DNA from: a virus
Length of the DNA: 64,000 nucleotides
Direction: 5' to 3' (one strand)
Virus record (IMG/VR): IMGVR_UViG_3300043823_000671
Span: 28,737-92,736 of that record
The notes beneath the pieces are model-generated. The model saw only the letters and a list, made by a program, of their open reading frames with translations, was not told the DNA's origin and searched no databases. The position numbers and the translations under genes were made by a program. Positions within the stretch are counted from its first letter, which is position 1, and every line of letters starts with the position of its first letter. Below are positions 1-7,335 of this stretch, in pieces.

Positions 1-36
1 GCTGTGAAGGCAAAAAAGGACAAGGGTGCCAACTAA
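1..36 (+). CDS. 3' end of an upstream gene (partial)
   Basis: An open frame enters at base 1 and stops at TAA 34-36. Only eleven basic residues (AVKAKKDKGAN) are visible, so no function can be given. The next gene starts inside its last codons, which is the normal packing here. Confidence 0.5.
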   Translation, partial: AVKAKKDKGAN

Positions 37-169
37 GCAAAACAACCTATGGGCGGTAGAAACGCCTCAAGGACAGATGTTATTTCGCTTTGAAAAAAGC
101 GCACTAATCGCAGAGGAATGCGTAAAAGAAATGAAGGGAGAAACATGGCAATTGTCATTGGAGTCATAG
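26..169 (+). CDS. small hypothetical protein (47 aa)
   Basis: Not recognised. GTG start inside the end of the previous gene, preceded by AAGGACAAG as a plausible ribosome site. The product is charged and amphipathic (LFRFEKSALIAEECVKEMKG near the middle). It overlaps the membrane peptide that starts at 145. The coding call rests on packing and composition only. Confidence 0.45.
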   Translation: MPTKQNNLWAVETPQGQMLFRFEKSALIAEECVKEMKGETWQLSLES

Positions 170-222
170 TCGTTTTGGCTAGTGTGTATCTATTATCTGG
201 CGGAGAGGAAACAAATGCCTGA
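145..222 (+). CDS. tiny single-pass membrane peptide (25 aa)
   Basis: ATG preceded by AAGGGAG at good spacing. The product is almost entirely one hydrophobic helix (AIVIGVIVVLASVYLL) followed by a short polar tail. The stop overlaps the start of the next gene at 215. Similar tiny membrane peptides recur at 6634, 7264, 14637 and 16296. Confidence 0.5.
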   Translation: MAIVIGVIVVLASVYLLSGGEETNA

Positions 223-403
223 CAACAACGATTTCACGGAAATCGAAATAGAATTCTCTGAAGAAGAGGCAGAGGCTATTCGAAAAGCCTCATCCCTCAA
301 GGGCGTAACGTTCGAAAAGTACGTTGAAGATGCGCTCGCCTCTTTCATCACCAGATGGAAAGAGAATGCCAATGGACAACCAGACTCCGAGACCGAGGGA
401 TAA
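215..403 (+). CDS. small acidic protein, possible ribbon-helix-helix type
   Basis: The start at 215 has GGAGAGGAA upstream; an earlier in-frame start at 182 has no ribosome site. The 62-residue product has a strand-like N terminus (FTEIEIEFSEEEAEAIRKAS) and then two helices (KGVTFEKYVEDALASFITRW). This layout resembles ribbon-helix-helix DNA-binding proteins. That is inference; no invariant residue proves it. The 3' end overlaps the next gene. Confidence 0.6.
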   Translation: MPDNNDFTEIEIEFSEEEAEAIRKASSLKGVTFEKYVEDALASFITRWKENANGQPDSETEG

Positions 404-797
404 AAGCCCCTGGGCTACCTCTACTCCGGGGTTGTCGCCAGAAGAAGTAACGAAGAGGATTAATCAGAAAATGGTTGATTCGTTTGGGGACGACTACCCA
501 ACCATCTGGGCGGGAGCAGTGGCAATAGCCAGACCCAAAGGCGCTTCGATATTTGACTGGATAGAAAAGTTGGAATCAGCAAGGGCGTTGCCAACGTACC
601 TTGAGCGCAGAACCGCACTCTACGAACTTATAGTCGAGTACGCAGAAAAACTGGAAAATCAAGAAGCACGTGAAAACGTTGCTAAAAAATTGGAAAGAGT
701 CAATTTGAATCGTGAGATAAACGAGGATAAGTTTGACTACGAGTACAGAAGTACAAACGAAAAAAGGGAAGAGCAATACAAATGGTGGAACAACTAG
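366..797 (+). CDS. hypothetical helical protein
   Basis: About 143 residues, not recognised. GGAAAGAGA lies just upstream of ATG 366; a second ATG at 372 is possible. After a proline-rich basic N terminus the protein is mostly helical and charged, ending in KREEQYKWWNN. Its end overlaps the whiB-like gene at 782 by 16 bases, which suggests coupled translation. Confidence 0.7.
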   Translation: MPMDNQTPRPRDKSPWATSTPGLSPEEVTKRINQKMVDSFGDDYPTIWAGAVAIARPKGASIFDWIEKLESARALPTYLERRTALYELIVEYAEKLENQEARENVAKKLERVNLNREINEDKFDYEYRSTNEKREEQYKWWNN

Positions 798-1033
798 GTG
801 ACTACTGGTGGGAAAATGCCTCATGCAAGGGCATGGATACCGAAATCTTTTTCCCCGAACGAGGGCGCTCGCACTTGTCGGAGCGAGTCATCTTTGAGGT
901 GTGCGGTAACTGCCCCGTGCAGGAGAAGTGTCTTGAGTATGCAATTGAAAACGACTGCACCGTCGGATACTACGGTGGCGTCAGTGCTAGGAACCGTCGA
1001 GTTGCTCGTCAACGAAATGTTTGGGTCGCATAA
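782..1033 (+). CDS. WhiB-family [4Fe-4S] transcriptional regulator
   Basis: An 83-residue WhiB-like protein. It has the four cluster-binding cysteines in the family order: one near residue 15 (NASCKG), then CGNCPVQEKC (CxxC...C), with DTEIFFP after the first cysteine. The turn motif is GYYGG where most members have G(V/I)WGG. Phage WhiB proteins are known to bind the vegetative sigma factor and redirect or block host transcription. First of three WhiB-like genes in the window (others at 28550 and 33683). Confidence 0.92.
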   Translation: MVEQLGDYWWENASCKGMDTEIFFPERGRSHLSERVIFEVCGNCPVQEKCLEYAIENDCTVGYYGGVSARNRRVARQRNVWVA

Positions 1034-1200
1034 TGGCTAAGTGGCGCATTAGGCACGATGCGAGGATTGCACGGGCTTATGAATCGCACATTATTGAAGC
1101 CCACAACATCAACCACGCAGAATCACTAATGCGAGCGACGGAAGACCTCGACTGGGACAGCGGGCGCTTCGATTGGACTATTGAAATGGTGGCTGAGTGA
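1033..1200 (+). CDS. small hypothetical protein (55 aa)
   Basis: Starts at ATG in a TAATG overlap with the whiB-like stop and ends in a GTGA overlap with the next gene, so it is translationally coupled on both sides. The product is basic at the N terminus (MAKWRIRHDARIARAYESH) and acidic at the C terminus. No family recognised. Confidence 0.65.
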   Translation: MAKWRIRHDARIARAYESHIIEAHNINHAESLMRATEDLDWDSGRFDWTIEMVAE

Positions 1201-1586
1201 GCGAAACGGTTGGACGCTGGACCATAGACGCAAGCGGGAAACTCGTAGCGGTGCGGGGGGCAAGGAACAGCACCGGCTCTCCAGGCGAGCACGGCACTGC
1301 GAATATGTACTTCACCAAAAAGTGCAGATGTAAACCCTGTCGCAAGGCGGCAACTGAGTACAGCAAGATGGTTCGCTATCAGCGCTATGCGACACCATAC
1401 GAAAAAATCCCACACGGCACAAAAAACGGGTACTGCAACTACGGGTGTAGGTGCAAGCCATGCCTCAAAGCAGTGCAGGCGTACAAGAAAAAGTACACAC
1501 AATCACCAGAGTCAAAGAAGCGCCAGAACGAAAAGCGAAACGAGAGACGTCGCTTGCAACGGGAAGCGCTAAGGGGCGCCAACTAG
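1197..1586 (+). CDS. duplicated CRCKPC zinc-binding protein
   Basis: 129 residues, GTG start overlapping the previous stop. Two copies of one module are visible: HGT..MYFTKKCRCKPCRKA (about residues 31-55) and HGTKNGYCNYGCRCKPCLKA (about 72-92), each followed by a basic Tyr/Lys stretch. His and the CxCxxC cysteines suggest zinc binding. Similar HGT...CxCxxC modules are common in actinophage proteins of unknown role, and a related one ends the WhiB-like protein at 28550. Nucleic-acid binding is likely but inferred. Confidence 0.8.
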   Translation: MSETVGRWTIDASGKLVAVRGARNSTGSPGEHGTANMYFTKKCRCKPCRKAATEYSKMVRYQRYATPYEKIPHGTKNGYCNYGCRCKPCLKAVQAYKKKYTQSPESKKRQNEKRNERRRLQREALRGAN

Positions 1587-1596
1587 AACCCCGTTG

Positions 1597-1602
1597 TAGC
1601 AT
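1597..1602 (+). promoter_or_regulatory. -10 box of a leaderless start (TAGCAT)
   Basis: TGTAGCAT, an extended -10, followed by six bases and then ATG 1609. No Shine-Dalgarno sequence fits between them, so the transcript probably begins at the start codon. Confidence 0.6.
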
Positions 1603-1608
1603 TGATGC

Positions 1609-2820
1609 ATGGGAATCAACGTTTCAGCGGAAGTAATAGCAATTGACAGCATCAAGCCCCACCCGCTCAACCCACGGCTGGGCGACATTGTCGCTATTGC
1701 GGACTCGCTAAAAACCCACGGTCAGTACTCACCGGTCGTCATTTGGAATGACACCATCATCGCTGGAACGCACACCTGGAAAGCGGCAAAATCCCTTGGG
1801 TGGAAGGAAATAGCGGTAACACGCTACAAGGGCGATGAAGACAGCGCCATGAGGGTCCTGGTAGCCGATAACAGGACGAGTGACATAGCGGTCTACAACA
1901 ATGAAATACTTCTACAGTTGCTAAAAGCAGTCCCAGAATTGGATGGGACGGGCTGGGAAACAGCGGAGATAGAAGCGCTAAATATCTCTCACGAACTCGA
2001 TTCCGGCGGGGTGGCAGGTGCTGGCGGTGGCGGAGCGGGTAAAAAAGACGGCGCCGAAACAGTCAAAATACGTATCGGTGAGTTTCAGGGCGACCTCGAC
2101 CCAGAAATTTACGGCATTTGGATACAAAGCCTTATCGATGCGGTTGGCGAAAAAAAGGCGAAGATAAATAAAGAACTGAGGGACCGTCTAGATGTCCCCA
2201 AGGAACCGAGGGCGCCCAAAAAAGACACCAAAGAGCCTCCAAAGCCCCGTTTGAGCCAGCAAAATTTCAGCATGGGCGAGACGACCCTCGAACCCATATC
2301 GAGCCTAAAAAGGTATCCAGCGAACCCCAGAGAAGGCGATATAGGTGCAATCAGCGAGTCGCTCAGGACCCTGGGGCAATACCGACCCGTTGTCGTCAAC
2401 CGCTCCACGAGGGAAATCCTGAAAGGCAACCACACCGTAGCGGGCGCTTCGTCGCTTGGCTGGACGGAAATAGCGGTCGTCTGGGTCGACGTAGACACCG
2501 TCGAGGCTACCAAAATTGTTCTCGTAGACAACAAAACCTCAGACAAAGCGACCTACGACAAAGACCTGCTCACTGGAGTTTTGGAAGATATCAGCACCCT
2601 GGAAGGTACGGGCTTCGATGCCGACGACTTCCACCAAGAAATTCGTGGGAACGATACGACACCAAAGCAATCCAAAGTCAAGTTTAGGATTGGTGAGTAC
2701 GGATTTACAAGCACGCAAAACGTTTACGAAACGTGGCGGGAAGAAGTTGACCTACCAAACGATGCTCTACATCGACTGGGGTTGCCGTTGACCGCCCTTG
2801 TAAACAAGACCGAGGAATAA
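1609..2820 (+). CDS. tandem ParB N-terminal-domain protein
   Basis: 403 residues with two ParB/sulfiredoxin-fold domains. The first (about 5-120) has PHPLNPRLGD, IADSLKTHGQYSPVV and GTHTWKAAKSLGW. The second (about 218-345) has RYPANPREGD, ISESLRTLGQYRPVV and GNHTVAGASSLGW. The usual ParB GxHR motif is replaced by GTHTW and GNHTV. Each domain is followed by VLVADN(R/K)TSD and a similar C-terminal segment, so the whole unit was duplicated. There is no helix-turn-helix like that of partition ParB. Stand-alone phage domains of this fold can be nucleases or NTP-dependent switches. It lies upstream of the ABC/GNAT and methyltransferase genes. Confidence 0.85.
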   Translation: MGINVSAEVIAIDSIKPHPLNPRLGDIVAIADSLKTHGQYSPVVIWNDTIIAGTHTWKAAKSLGWKEIAVTRYKGDEDSAMRVLVADNRTSDIAVYNNEILLQLLKAVPELDGTGWETAEIEALNISHELDSGGVAGAGGGGAGKKDGAETVKIRIGEFQGDLDPEIYGIWIQSLIDAVGEKKAKINKELRDRLDVPKEPRAPKKDTKEPPKPRLSQQNFSMGETTLEPISSLKRYPANPREGDIGAISESLRTLGQYRPVVVNRSTREILKGNHTVAGASSLGWTEIAVVWVDVDTVEATKIVLVDNKTSDKATYDKDLLTGVLEDISTLEGTGFDADDFHQEIRGNDTTPKQSKVKFRIGEYGFTSTQNVYETWREEVDLPNDALHRLGLPLTALVNKTEE

Positions 2821-2822
2821 AC

Positions 2823-3215
2823 GTGGACGAACTAAACGAAATTGCGGACTGGTTGGACCAAGCAGATAACGAAAATGTTATTTCCAAGTCCGGCGAGACA
2901 TATGTTCCACCACAAGGAGTCCAAGACTCAGCAAAGCAAGCCCTCGAATGGATGGCTGATGGCAAGGCTGGAGTTGGGTTTACGTCCGTCGGGCGAAAGC
3001 GTGCAAGCGACCTAGCCAACGGTCACCACGTCTCAGAGAAAACGCTACGACGCATGAAGGCATACTTCGACCGTCACCAACCCGACAAAAAGTCTCCGCA
3101 CTGGGACGAGCCGAGCCCGGGGAAAGTTGCGTGGTACGCATGGGGCGGTGACCCTGGCTACTCATGGGCTAAAAAAATGGTCGACCAATTCAACCGAGCC
3201 GACGAGAAGAAGTAG
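2823..3215 (+). CDS. conserved phage head-associated domain protein
   Basis: 130 residues, GTG start two bases after the previous stop. The conserved core is GRKRASDLANG, TLRRMKAYFDRH and GKVAWYAWGGDPGYSWAKK. From memory this module occurs in phage proteins beside or fused to prohead proteases and portal-linked head proteins; its biochemical role is unknown. The N terminus (LNEIADWLDQADNENVISKSG) resembles the leader of the tagged head proteins described at 37596, 39207 and 47744. Confidence 0.75.
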   Translation: MDELNEIADWLDQADNENVISKSGETYVPPQGVQDSAKQALEWMADGKAGVGFTSVGRKRASDLANGHHVSEKTLRRMKAYFDRHQPDKKSPHWDEPSPGKVAWYAWGGDPGYSWAKKMVDQFNRADEKK

Positions 3216-3232
3216 TCAGAAAGTCTATTCAA

Positions 3233-4843
3233 ATGCCAGAGGAACTTACTCTCATTCAAAAACTCGCCATCATCATGAAGGGCGACGTTCCGGGTCATGA
3301 GTTTCATGGCAATCAATACACGGGTGGCGAAGGGGCAACGGGGGAAGGTCTACTAACCGGAGCACAAGTTAAGTCCGCAATTTTCTCCCCCAAAGGCATT
3401 GAAGCATTTAATCAAGTGATGATGAAACAGGGTTACCTCGCCTATCCAAATAACCACCCCATGTTTGGCGGTTGCGGAGTGGTCGCTAAAGCGTTGCTCA
3501 ACATTTACCCCAACGGGAAAATGGTTGCTATTGGCGACCGAATAACGCCAGAAGAAGGGCAAAACTACCCGCCTATTTTCGTTCAGCACTATGCAGTGCA
3601 AATTGGACCAGATAAGTTTGTTGATGCCGAAGGCGAAAGAAGTTTCGAACAAATAAAGAAAGACTCAGACCCATTTTCATTTACCTCTAGGTGGGAAGTT
3701 GAGCCCGCCACGCCAAGCCTTATATCAAGGTTCCAAAGCATCGCTACTTGCACCGACCAAGAAGCCAAAGACTACGCCAACGCATTACTGGAGGCGAGTG
3801 GCAGTGACCAAGTAGTCAAGGGCGACAAGCCCGGGCACGACTTCCACGGCAATCAGTATGAAGAAGTCGCAAGCGAAGGAACCCAAAAAGTAGACAACGT
3901 TTTTGGGTACAAATTGCCAACTGGGTGGAGTCGCCTCGTGGACCAAAATGGTAAAGACGTTGACCCGTCCGTCGTCACCCTCGTTTCCGACAAGGGGAAC
4001 AAAGCAATTTTCCCAGAGTACCCAGACGACAACCCGTCACGGATGTCTGACCCGTCAGCCAATTTCTGGCAACCGGCGCTACCCGAAGCAAAATCAGCAA
4101 TGGCGACAATCGACCAGTACGCATCCGGCGTCACTTTGAATTTCTTGAACCAAGCCGGTAAAAACGCAATGGGCGCATTTAACCCCAAGCACCCAGACAC
4201 CATCGAAATTGGCAATTACAGGAAATGGAATCCAGAAACACGCCTAAGCAACGGTAAGACCGCAGAAACCCCCCACAACAGCATCAATCCACCTTATGGC
4301 GAACTAGGTGGCTGGAGCGTAAGCAGTATGTTCAAGGGTGGTGACGGTATACGGGCAACCGTACTGCACGAATTGGGTCATTTGACTTTTTTTGGCACCG
4401 GACACGAAGTGAACAAAATCTACGACGTGCTGGAGCAGACCAAAAAAGATATCGGTGACACCGGGCGAGCGGTCAATTGGGAAAACGCACACGTTGCGTC
4501 AATCCGCAGGGCGCTCGTGGCATCATCAAAAAACTACTCGGGCATAATTCTTGAAGGCAAAGACTACAAGTTTTCATACGACGAGCGAGGTAAGCCAAAC
4601 GTCGACGAACTTACCCAACGAATTATTGATGATGGCGTGGATGCGACATTCCCCCTTACGGAAGCGCAAGCAAGCACCCTATCCAGGTATGGGACCACAA
4701 GATATGGTGCGACAAACTTGGGCGAAATGTTCGCAGAAACATACGCAATGTATAGAACACCTCAGTTTGAGATGACGCCACTAATGTCGAACATGGCAAA
4801 AGCATTCAACTGGGGCGAACGACCCAACCAAGGACAGCAATAA
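3233..4843 (+). CDS. tagged virion effector: papain-like domain plus zincin metalloprotease
   Basis: 536 residues. A short helical leader ends in tag 1, KGDVPGHEFHGNQY (residues 16-29). Domain 1 (about 50-190) has GGCGVVAKALL and, later, QHYAVQIG...FVDAEG. That Cys-His-Asp order fits papain-fold toxin/peptidase domains. Tag 2, KGDKPGHDFHGNQY, follows at about residue 196. Domain 2 (about 230-530) is a zinc metalloprotease with HELGH (two zinc ligands and the catalytic Glu) and a downstream GEMFAETYAMY that supplies the third ligand. Tag-domain-tag-domain order suggests proteolytic separation. It is far from the other tagged genes (37.6-50.9 kb) but follows a head-associated gene. Functions are inferred from motifs. 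Confidence 0.8.
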   Translation: MPEELTLIQKLAIIMKGDVPGHEFHGNQYTGGEGATGEGLLTGAQVKSAIFSPKGIEAFNQVMMKQGYLAYPNNHPMFGGCGVVAKALLNIYPNGKMVAIGDRITPEEGQNYPPIFVQHYAVQIGPDKFVDAEGERSFEQIKKDSDPFSFTSRWEVEPATPSLISRFQSIATCTDQEAKDYANALLEASGSDQVVKGDKPGHDFHGNQYEEVASEGTQKVDNVFGYKLPTGWSRLVDQNGKDVDPSVVTLVSDKGNKAIFPEYPDDNPSRMSDPSANFWQPALPEAKSAMATIDQYASGVTLNFLNQAGKNAMGAFNPKHPDTIEIGNYRKWNPETRLSNGKTAETPHNSINPPYGELGGWSVSSMFKGGDGIRATVLHELGHLTFFGTGHEVNKIYDVLEQTKKDIGDTGRAVNWENAHVASIRRALVASSKNYSGIILEGKDYKFSYDERGKPNVDELTQRIIDDGVDATFPLTEAQASTLSRYGTTRYGATNLGEMFAETYAMYRTPQFEMTPLMSNMAKAFNWGERPNQGQQ

Positions 4844-4992
4844 TGGAAAAGCCAAATCTCAAAAACGGGATGGCGGAAATTTCGTATGTCGAGACAGAGC
4901 GTGGCGGGTACACCGCCATCGGAAAATACTTTTTGTCTCGGGATGGTGAACTGAAGCCAGAGTCTGAGTACAGCGAAGAAAACGAGATGTAG
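4843..4992 (+). CDS. small acidic protein (49 aa)
   Basis: Starts in a TAATG overlap with the previous stop. The product (MEKPNLKNGMAEISYVETER...) is acidic at the C terminus. No family recognised. It probably shares the transcript of the effector gene before it. Confidence 0.6.
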   Translation: MEKPNLKNGMAEISYVETERGGYTAIGKYFLSRDGELKPESEYSEENEM

Positions 4993-4995
4993 GCA

Positions 4996-5012
4996 CCAGT
5001 TTCCAAAACTGG
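4996..5012 (+). terminator. hairpin after the 49-aa gene
   Basis: CCAGTTT-CCA-AAACTGG, a perfect 7-bp stem with a 3-base loop, four bases after the stop codon. There is no T run, so termination is uncertain. Confidence 0.4.
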
Positions 5013-5029
5013 CGCAACGAAAATCACCA

Positions 5030-5047
5030 TAAGTAAGTGATTACTTA
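5030..5047. promoter_or_regulatory. palindrome TAAGTAA-GTGA-TTACTTA
   Basis: A perfect inverted repeat about 28 bases before the -35 of the promoter at 5075. A shorter version, TAAGTA-GT-TACTTA, lies at 12174. It may be an operator. Confidence 0.4.
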
Positions 5048-5074
5048 ATCATTCAAATCTTTAGCCCGGGTTAC

Positions 5075-5103
5075 TTGACACCAGTACACCAGGTCACTAC
5101 AGT
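5075..5103 (+). promoter_or_regulatory. sigma-70-type promoter for the 65-aa membrane gene
   Basis: TTGACA, 17-base spacer, TACAGT. The gene at 5133 follows with a good AAAGGAG ribosome site. Confidence 0.6.
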
Positions 5104-5132
5104 GTGCTACACCTAGTTAAAGGAGTAGCCAC

Positions 5133-5330
5133 ATGGCATCAATCCTCATTTTGGCAGTAGTCGTGTTGTACTGGTTCTGCCTAATCGAAGCAATTCTCAT
5201 CCCGGGTCCGCAGTGGCTCCGGGCTGGAAAGAGCAAGGGCGCATGGGTCACGTTGCTCATTTTCTTCGGAATCTTTGCAGGAATCCCGTACCTAATCAGC
5301 ATTCGTAACGCCGTTAAGTCGGCTAAGTAG
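5133..5330 (+). CDS. two-pass small membrane protein
   Basis: 65 residues with two hydrophobic segments (about 3-22 and 38-57) separated by PGPQWLRAGKSKG, and a basic C-terminal tail. AAAGGAG lies 10 bases before ATG. It has its own promoter and a strong hairpin after it, so it is a single-gene unit. A holin or superinfection-exclusion role is possible but nothing in the sequence decides it. Confidence 0.75.
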   Translation: MASILILAVVVLYWFCLIEAILIPGPQWLRAGKSKGAWVTLLIFFGIFAGIPYLISIRNAVKSAK

Positions 5331-5391
5331 CAATTGGCGGTACGTCTAACTAAACGTTATTCGTACTTCTAATTGACAAAAGTTCGTTCGT

Positions 5392-5425
5392 CGGTACCCG
5401 GTTTTCCCTTACTTCCCGGGTACCG
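5392..5425. terminator. long GC-rich hairpin (CGGTACCCGG / CCGGGTACCG)
   Basis: A perfect 10-bp stem with a 14-base loop, between the membrane gene and the ABC/GNAT gene. It lacks a U tract, so it may be a terminator or a regulatory hairpin in the leader of the 5471 gene. Confidence 0.45.
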
Positions 5426-5470
5426 GCGGGCGTCCCAAGCCGAGCGTGCTAAAAGCCGATAGGACCGAAC

Positions 5471-6637
5471 GTGCCCGAAGAAGAGCAGTTATCGCTAACG
5501 CTAACCGAACAGCCGTCGCACGACGTATGGTTACCGCTCGAACGCTCAACGACGCCACTCGTCTCAGTACTTGAACTAGACGAAATAACGCAACAAGCAG
5601 TCGCTAAATTCGACTACTCATCAGTTTCCACCGAGTTCTACCCGTGGAAAATACCCGAAGACTTACCAGAAGAGTATGGGATTGGTCTAATCGTTGGCGG
5701 GTCGGGAACTGGTAAAACCGTACTGTTGGAAGAGTTTGGCACACCGTCATCACCGGCGTGGGACAACAACAAAACCATTGCGAGTCACTTCGACGACCAC
5801 GAGATGGCACTTCAGCGGTTCTACGCAGTCGGGTTGTCGTCAGTCCCGGCGTGGACAAAGCCGTACGGCGTACTTAGCAACGGCGAAAAATTTAGAGCGA
5901 ATTTGGCTCGACTTCTAACCAGCGACACCGTTATAGATGAGTTCACCTCAGTAGTTGACCGGACGGTCGCAAAAGCATCGTCAAAGACCATGCGAAAGTA
6001 CGTAGAAGAGTGCGGAATCCAGCACCTCGTTCTCGCATCGTGTCACCACGACATAATCCCATGGCTCGAACCTGACTGGATAATTGACACCGATTCAGGT
6101 ATGTACTGCATCAAGCCAAAGGAGTGTCTTCATCGGGAACCCATGGTGGCAGAAATATACGAAGTCAAAAGAGAAATGTGGGGAAATTTCATGGAACACC
6201 ACTACCTCACTAAAGATATTCACAGGTCAGCAACCTGTTTCCTAGCAGTTGTAGAAGGAAGACCAGCGGGCTTCGCCAGTTCGTTGTATTTCCCAAGTGG
6301 GTCAATACAAAACGCCTACCGGGAGCACCGGACCGTAGTCAAGCCAGACTTCCAGGGTCTCGGGCTGGGACCGAGGATGGCTGACTGGCTAGGCGAGTAC
6401 TACTTAAACCGTGGATTTAGGTTTTTTTCAAGGAGCAAGCACGGTCGGTTGGGCGAGTGGCGAGAAGCATCACCCCGATGGCGGGCTACGTCAACCAACA
6501 AAAAGGCACGACTCAGCAAAGACGCCAAACGAAATAATGATTTAGCGCACTGGGGTCACGCCAGGCAATGGGCGTATTCGCACGAGTATGTGGGCGACGT
6601 GGCAGAAGTTCTAGTCTCCGAAGGAGAAAAAATATGA
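5471..6637 (+). CDS. ABC-type ATPase fused to a GNAT acetyltransferase
   Basis: 388 residues, GTG start. The N-terminal half is an ABC ATPase: Walker A GGSGTGKT (about residue 78), signature LSNGEKFRANLARLL and Walker B TVIDEFTSVVD. It has no membrane segment, so it is not a transporter. The C-terminal half carries a GNAT acyl-CoA site, VVKPDFQGLGLGPRMADWLG, then a basic region with SPRWRATS. Phage GNAT proteins include Mom-type DNA-modifying enzymes. Two methyltransferase genes nearby support a DNA modification or anti-restriction role, but this is inference. Confidence 0.85.
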   Translation: MPEEEQLSLTLTEQPSHDVWLPLERSTTPLVSVLELDEITQQAVAKFDYSSVSTEFYPWKIPEDLPEEYGIGLIVGGSGTGKTVLLEEFGTPSSPAWDNNKTIASHFDDHEMALQRFYAVGLSSVPAWTKPYGVLSNGEKFRANLARLLTSDTVIDEFTSVVDRTVAKASSKTMRKYVEECGIQHLVLASCHHDIIPWLEPDWIIDTDSGMYCIKPKECLHREPMVAEIYEVKREMWGNFMEHHYLTKDIHRSATCFLAVVEGRPAGFASSLYFPSGSIQNAYREHRTVVKPDFQGLGLGPRMADWLGEYYLNRGFRFFSRSKHGRLGEWREASPRWRATSTNKKARLSKDAKRNNDLAHWGHARQWAYSHEYVGDVAEVLVSEGEKI

Positions 6638-6726
6638 AGAAATTAGGGTGGCTAACGTTGATAGGTATGGCGGTTGTGTTTATGCTGGCATACCTCGCTA
6701 TCGACACCATGGAGAACGCACCGTGA
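6634..6726 (+). CDS. tiny membrane peptide (30 aa)
   Basis: ATGA overlap with the previous stop and AAGGAG upstream. One hydrophobic helix (WLTLIGMAVVFMLAYLAI) and a short acidic tail. It ends in a GTGA overlap with the next gene. Confidence 0.55.
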   Translation: MKKLGWLTLIGMAVVFMLAYLAIDTMENAP

Positions 6727-6986
6727 AAACCAAACTGGGCTACGACTTTTACCTCCGTAGCGGGGCGATGGAGTTCAACCGGCACGCAAAGAAGAAAAAT
6801 GGCCGCTCAACCGAAGGATGGCTAGAGTTTTCATGGCGTCACGTCGGTCTGGGTATCAACGTACGGTTCTCACGTCATAACTTCACGCTCGACATCAACC
6901 TTCCATTCGTGCAGTTCTATGTCGATAGTTACAACTTCACCAAGTTAGTAGAGAAACCAGTCGATGCGTGGGGGGACAAATGGTAA
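6723..6986 (+). CDS. hypothetical protein (87 aa)
   Basis: GTG start overlapping the previous TGA. The product alternates strands (WLEFSWRHVGLGINVRFSRH, FTLDINLPFVQFYVD), suggesting a small beta-rich fold. No family recognised. It sits in a tight run between the ABC/GNAT gene and the methyltransferases. Confidence 0.65.
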   Translation: MKTKLGYDFYLRSGAMEFNRHAKKKNGRSTEGWLEFSWRHVGLGINVRFSRHNFTLDINLPFVQFYVDSYNFTKLVEKPVDAWGDKW

Positions 6987-7264
6987 AAGCCAAGACAAAG
7001 CGCAACACTAGACGGTTCCACGTAGCAAGCGCCACAGCCTTTCCAAATATCAGGGTGTGGTTCGCACGGTGTTCAGACTGTTCGACCGTACTGCGCTTCA
7101 CAGACAAACCACCGTTAGGGTACGCACGCAACACCTATTTAGCAAAATCCGAAGACATGGTCCGGATGCAACTAGACGAGATACTTAGGTGGCGAGTCCT
7201 CGGTAATGGCGACCAAGTCTGCCACGAGTGTTTCGTCAAGCACAACACCGGGGCGGGCGAATAG
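6980..7264 (+). CDS. zinc-ribbon-like small protein
   Basis: About 94 residues from ATG 6980, which has GGGGGG upstream. Two cysteine pairs (CSDC and CHEC) about 58 residues apart are spaced as in a zinc ribbon. A basic N terminus (KAKTKRNTRRFHV) suggests nucleic-acid contact. No precise family. Confidence 0.65.
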   Translation: MVKAKTKRNTRRFHVASATAFPNIRVWFARCSDCSTVLRFTDKPPLGYARNTYLAKSEDMVRMQLDEILRWRVLGNGDQVCHECFVKHNTGAGE

Positions 7265-7335
7265 TGGACACCGTGATAGTCATGGCGGTTGGGGTGGTCT
7301 TGTTACTGCTCCTGATGGGAGTGACTTCGTGGTAG
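7264..7335 (+). CDS. tiny membrane peptide (23 aa)
   Basis: GTG start in a TAGTG overlap. The product is nearly all one hydrophobic helix (VIVMAVGVVLLLLLMGV). GGGAG inside this frame serves the next gene. Confidence 0.45.
   Translation: MDTVIVMAVGVVLLLLLMGVTSW

Noticed and set aside
1609-2820. Plasmid-type partition ParB
   Set aside because: No ParA partner, no helix-turn-helix domain and altered GxHR motifs; two copies of only the N-terminal fold.
5471-6637. ABC transporter
   Set aside because: No membrane domain in the protein or next to it except tiny peptides; the C-terminal half is a GNAT domain.
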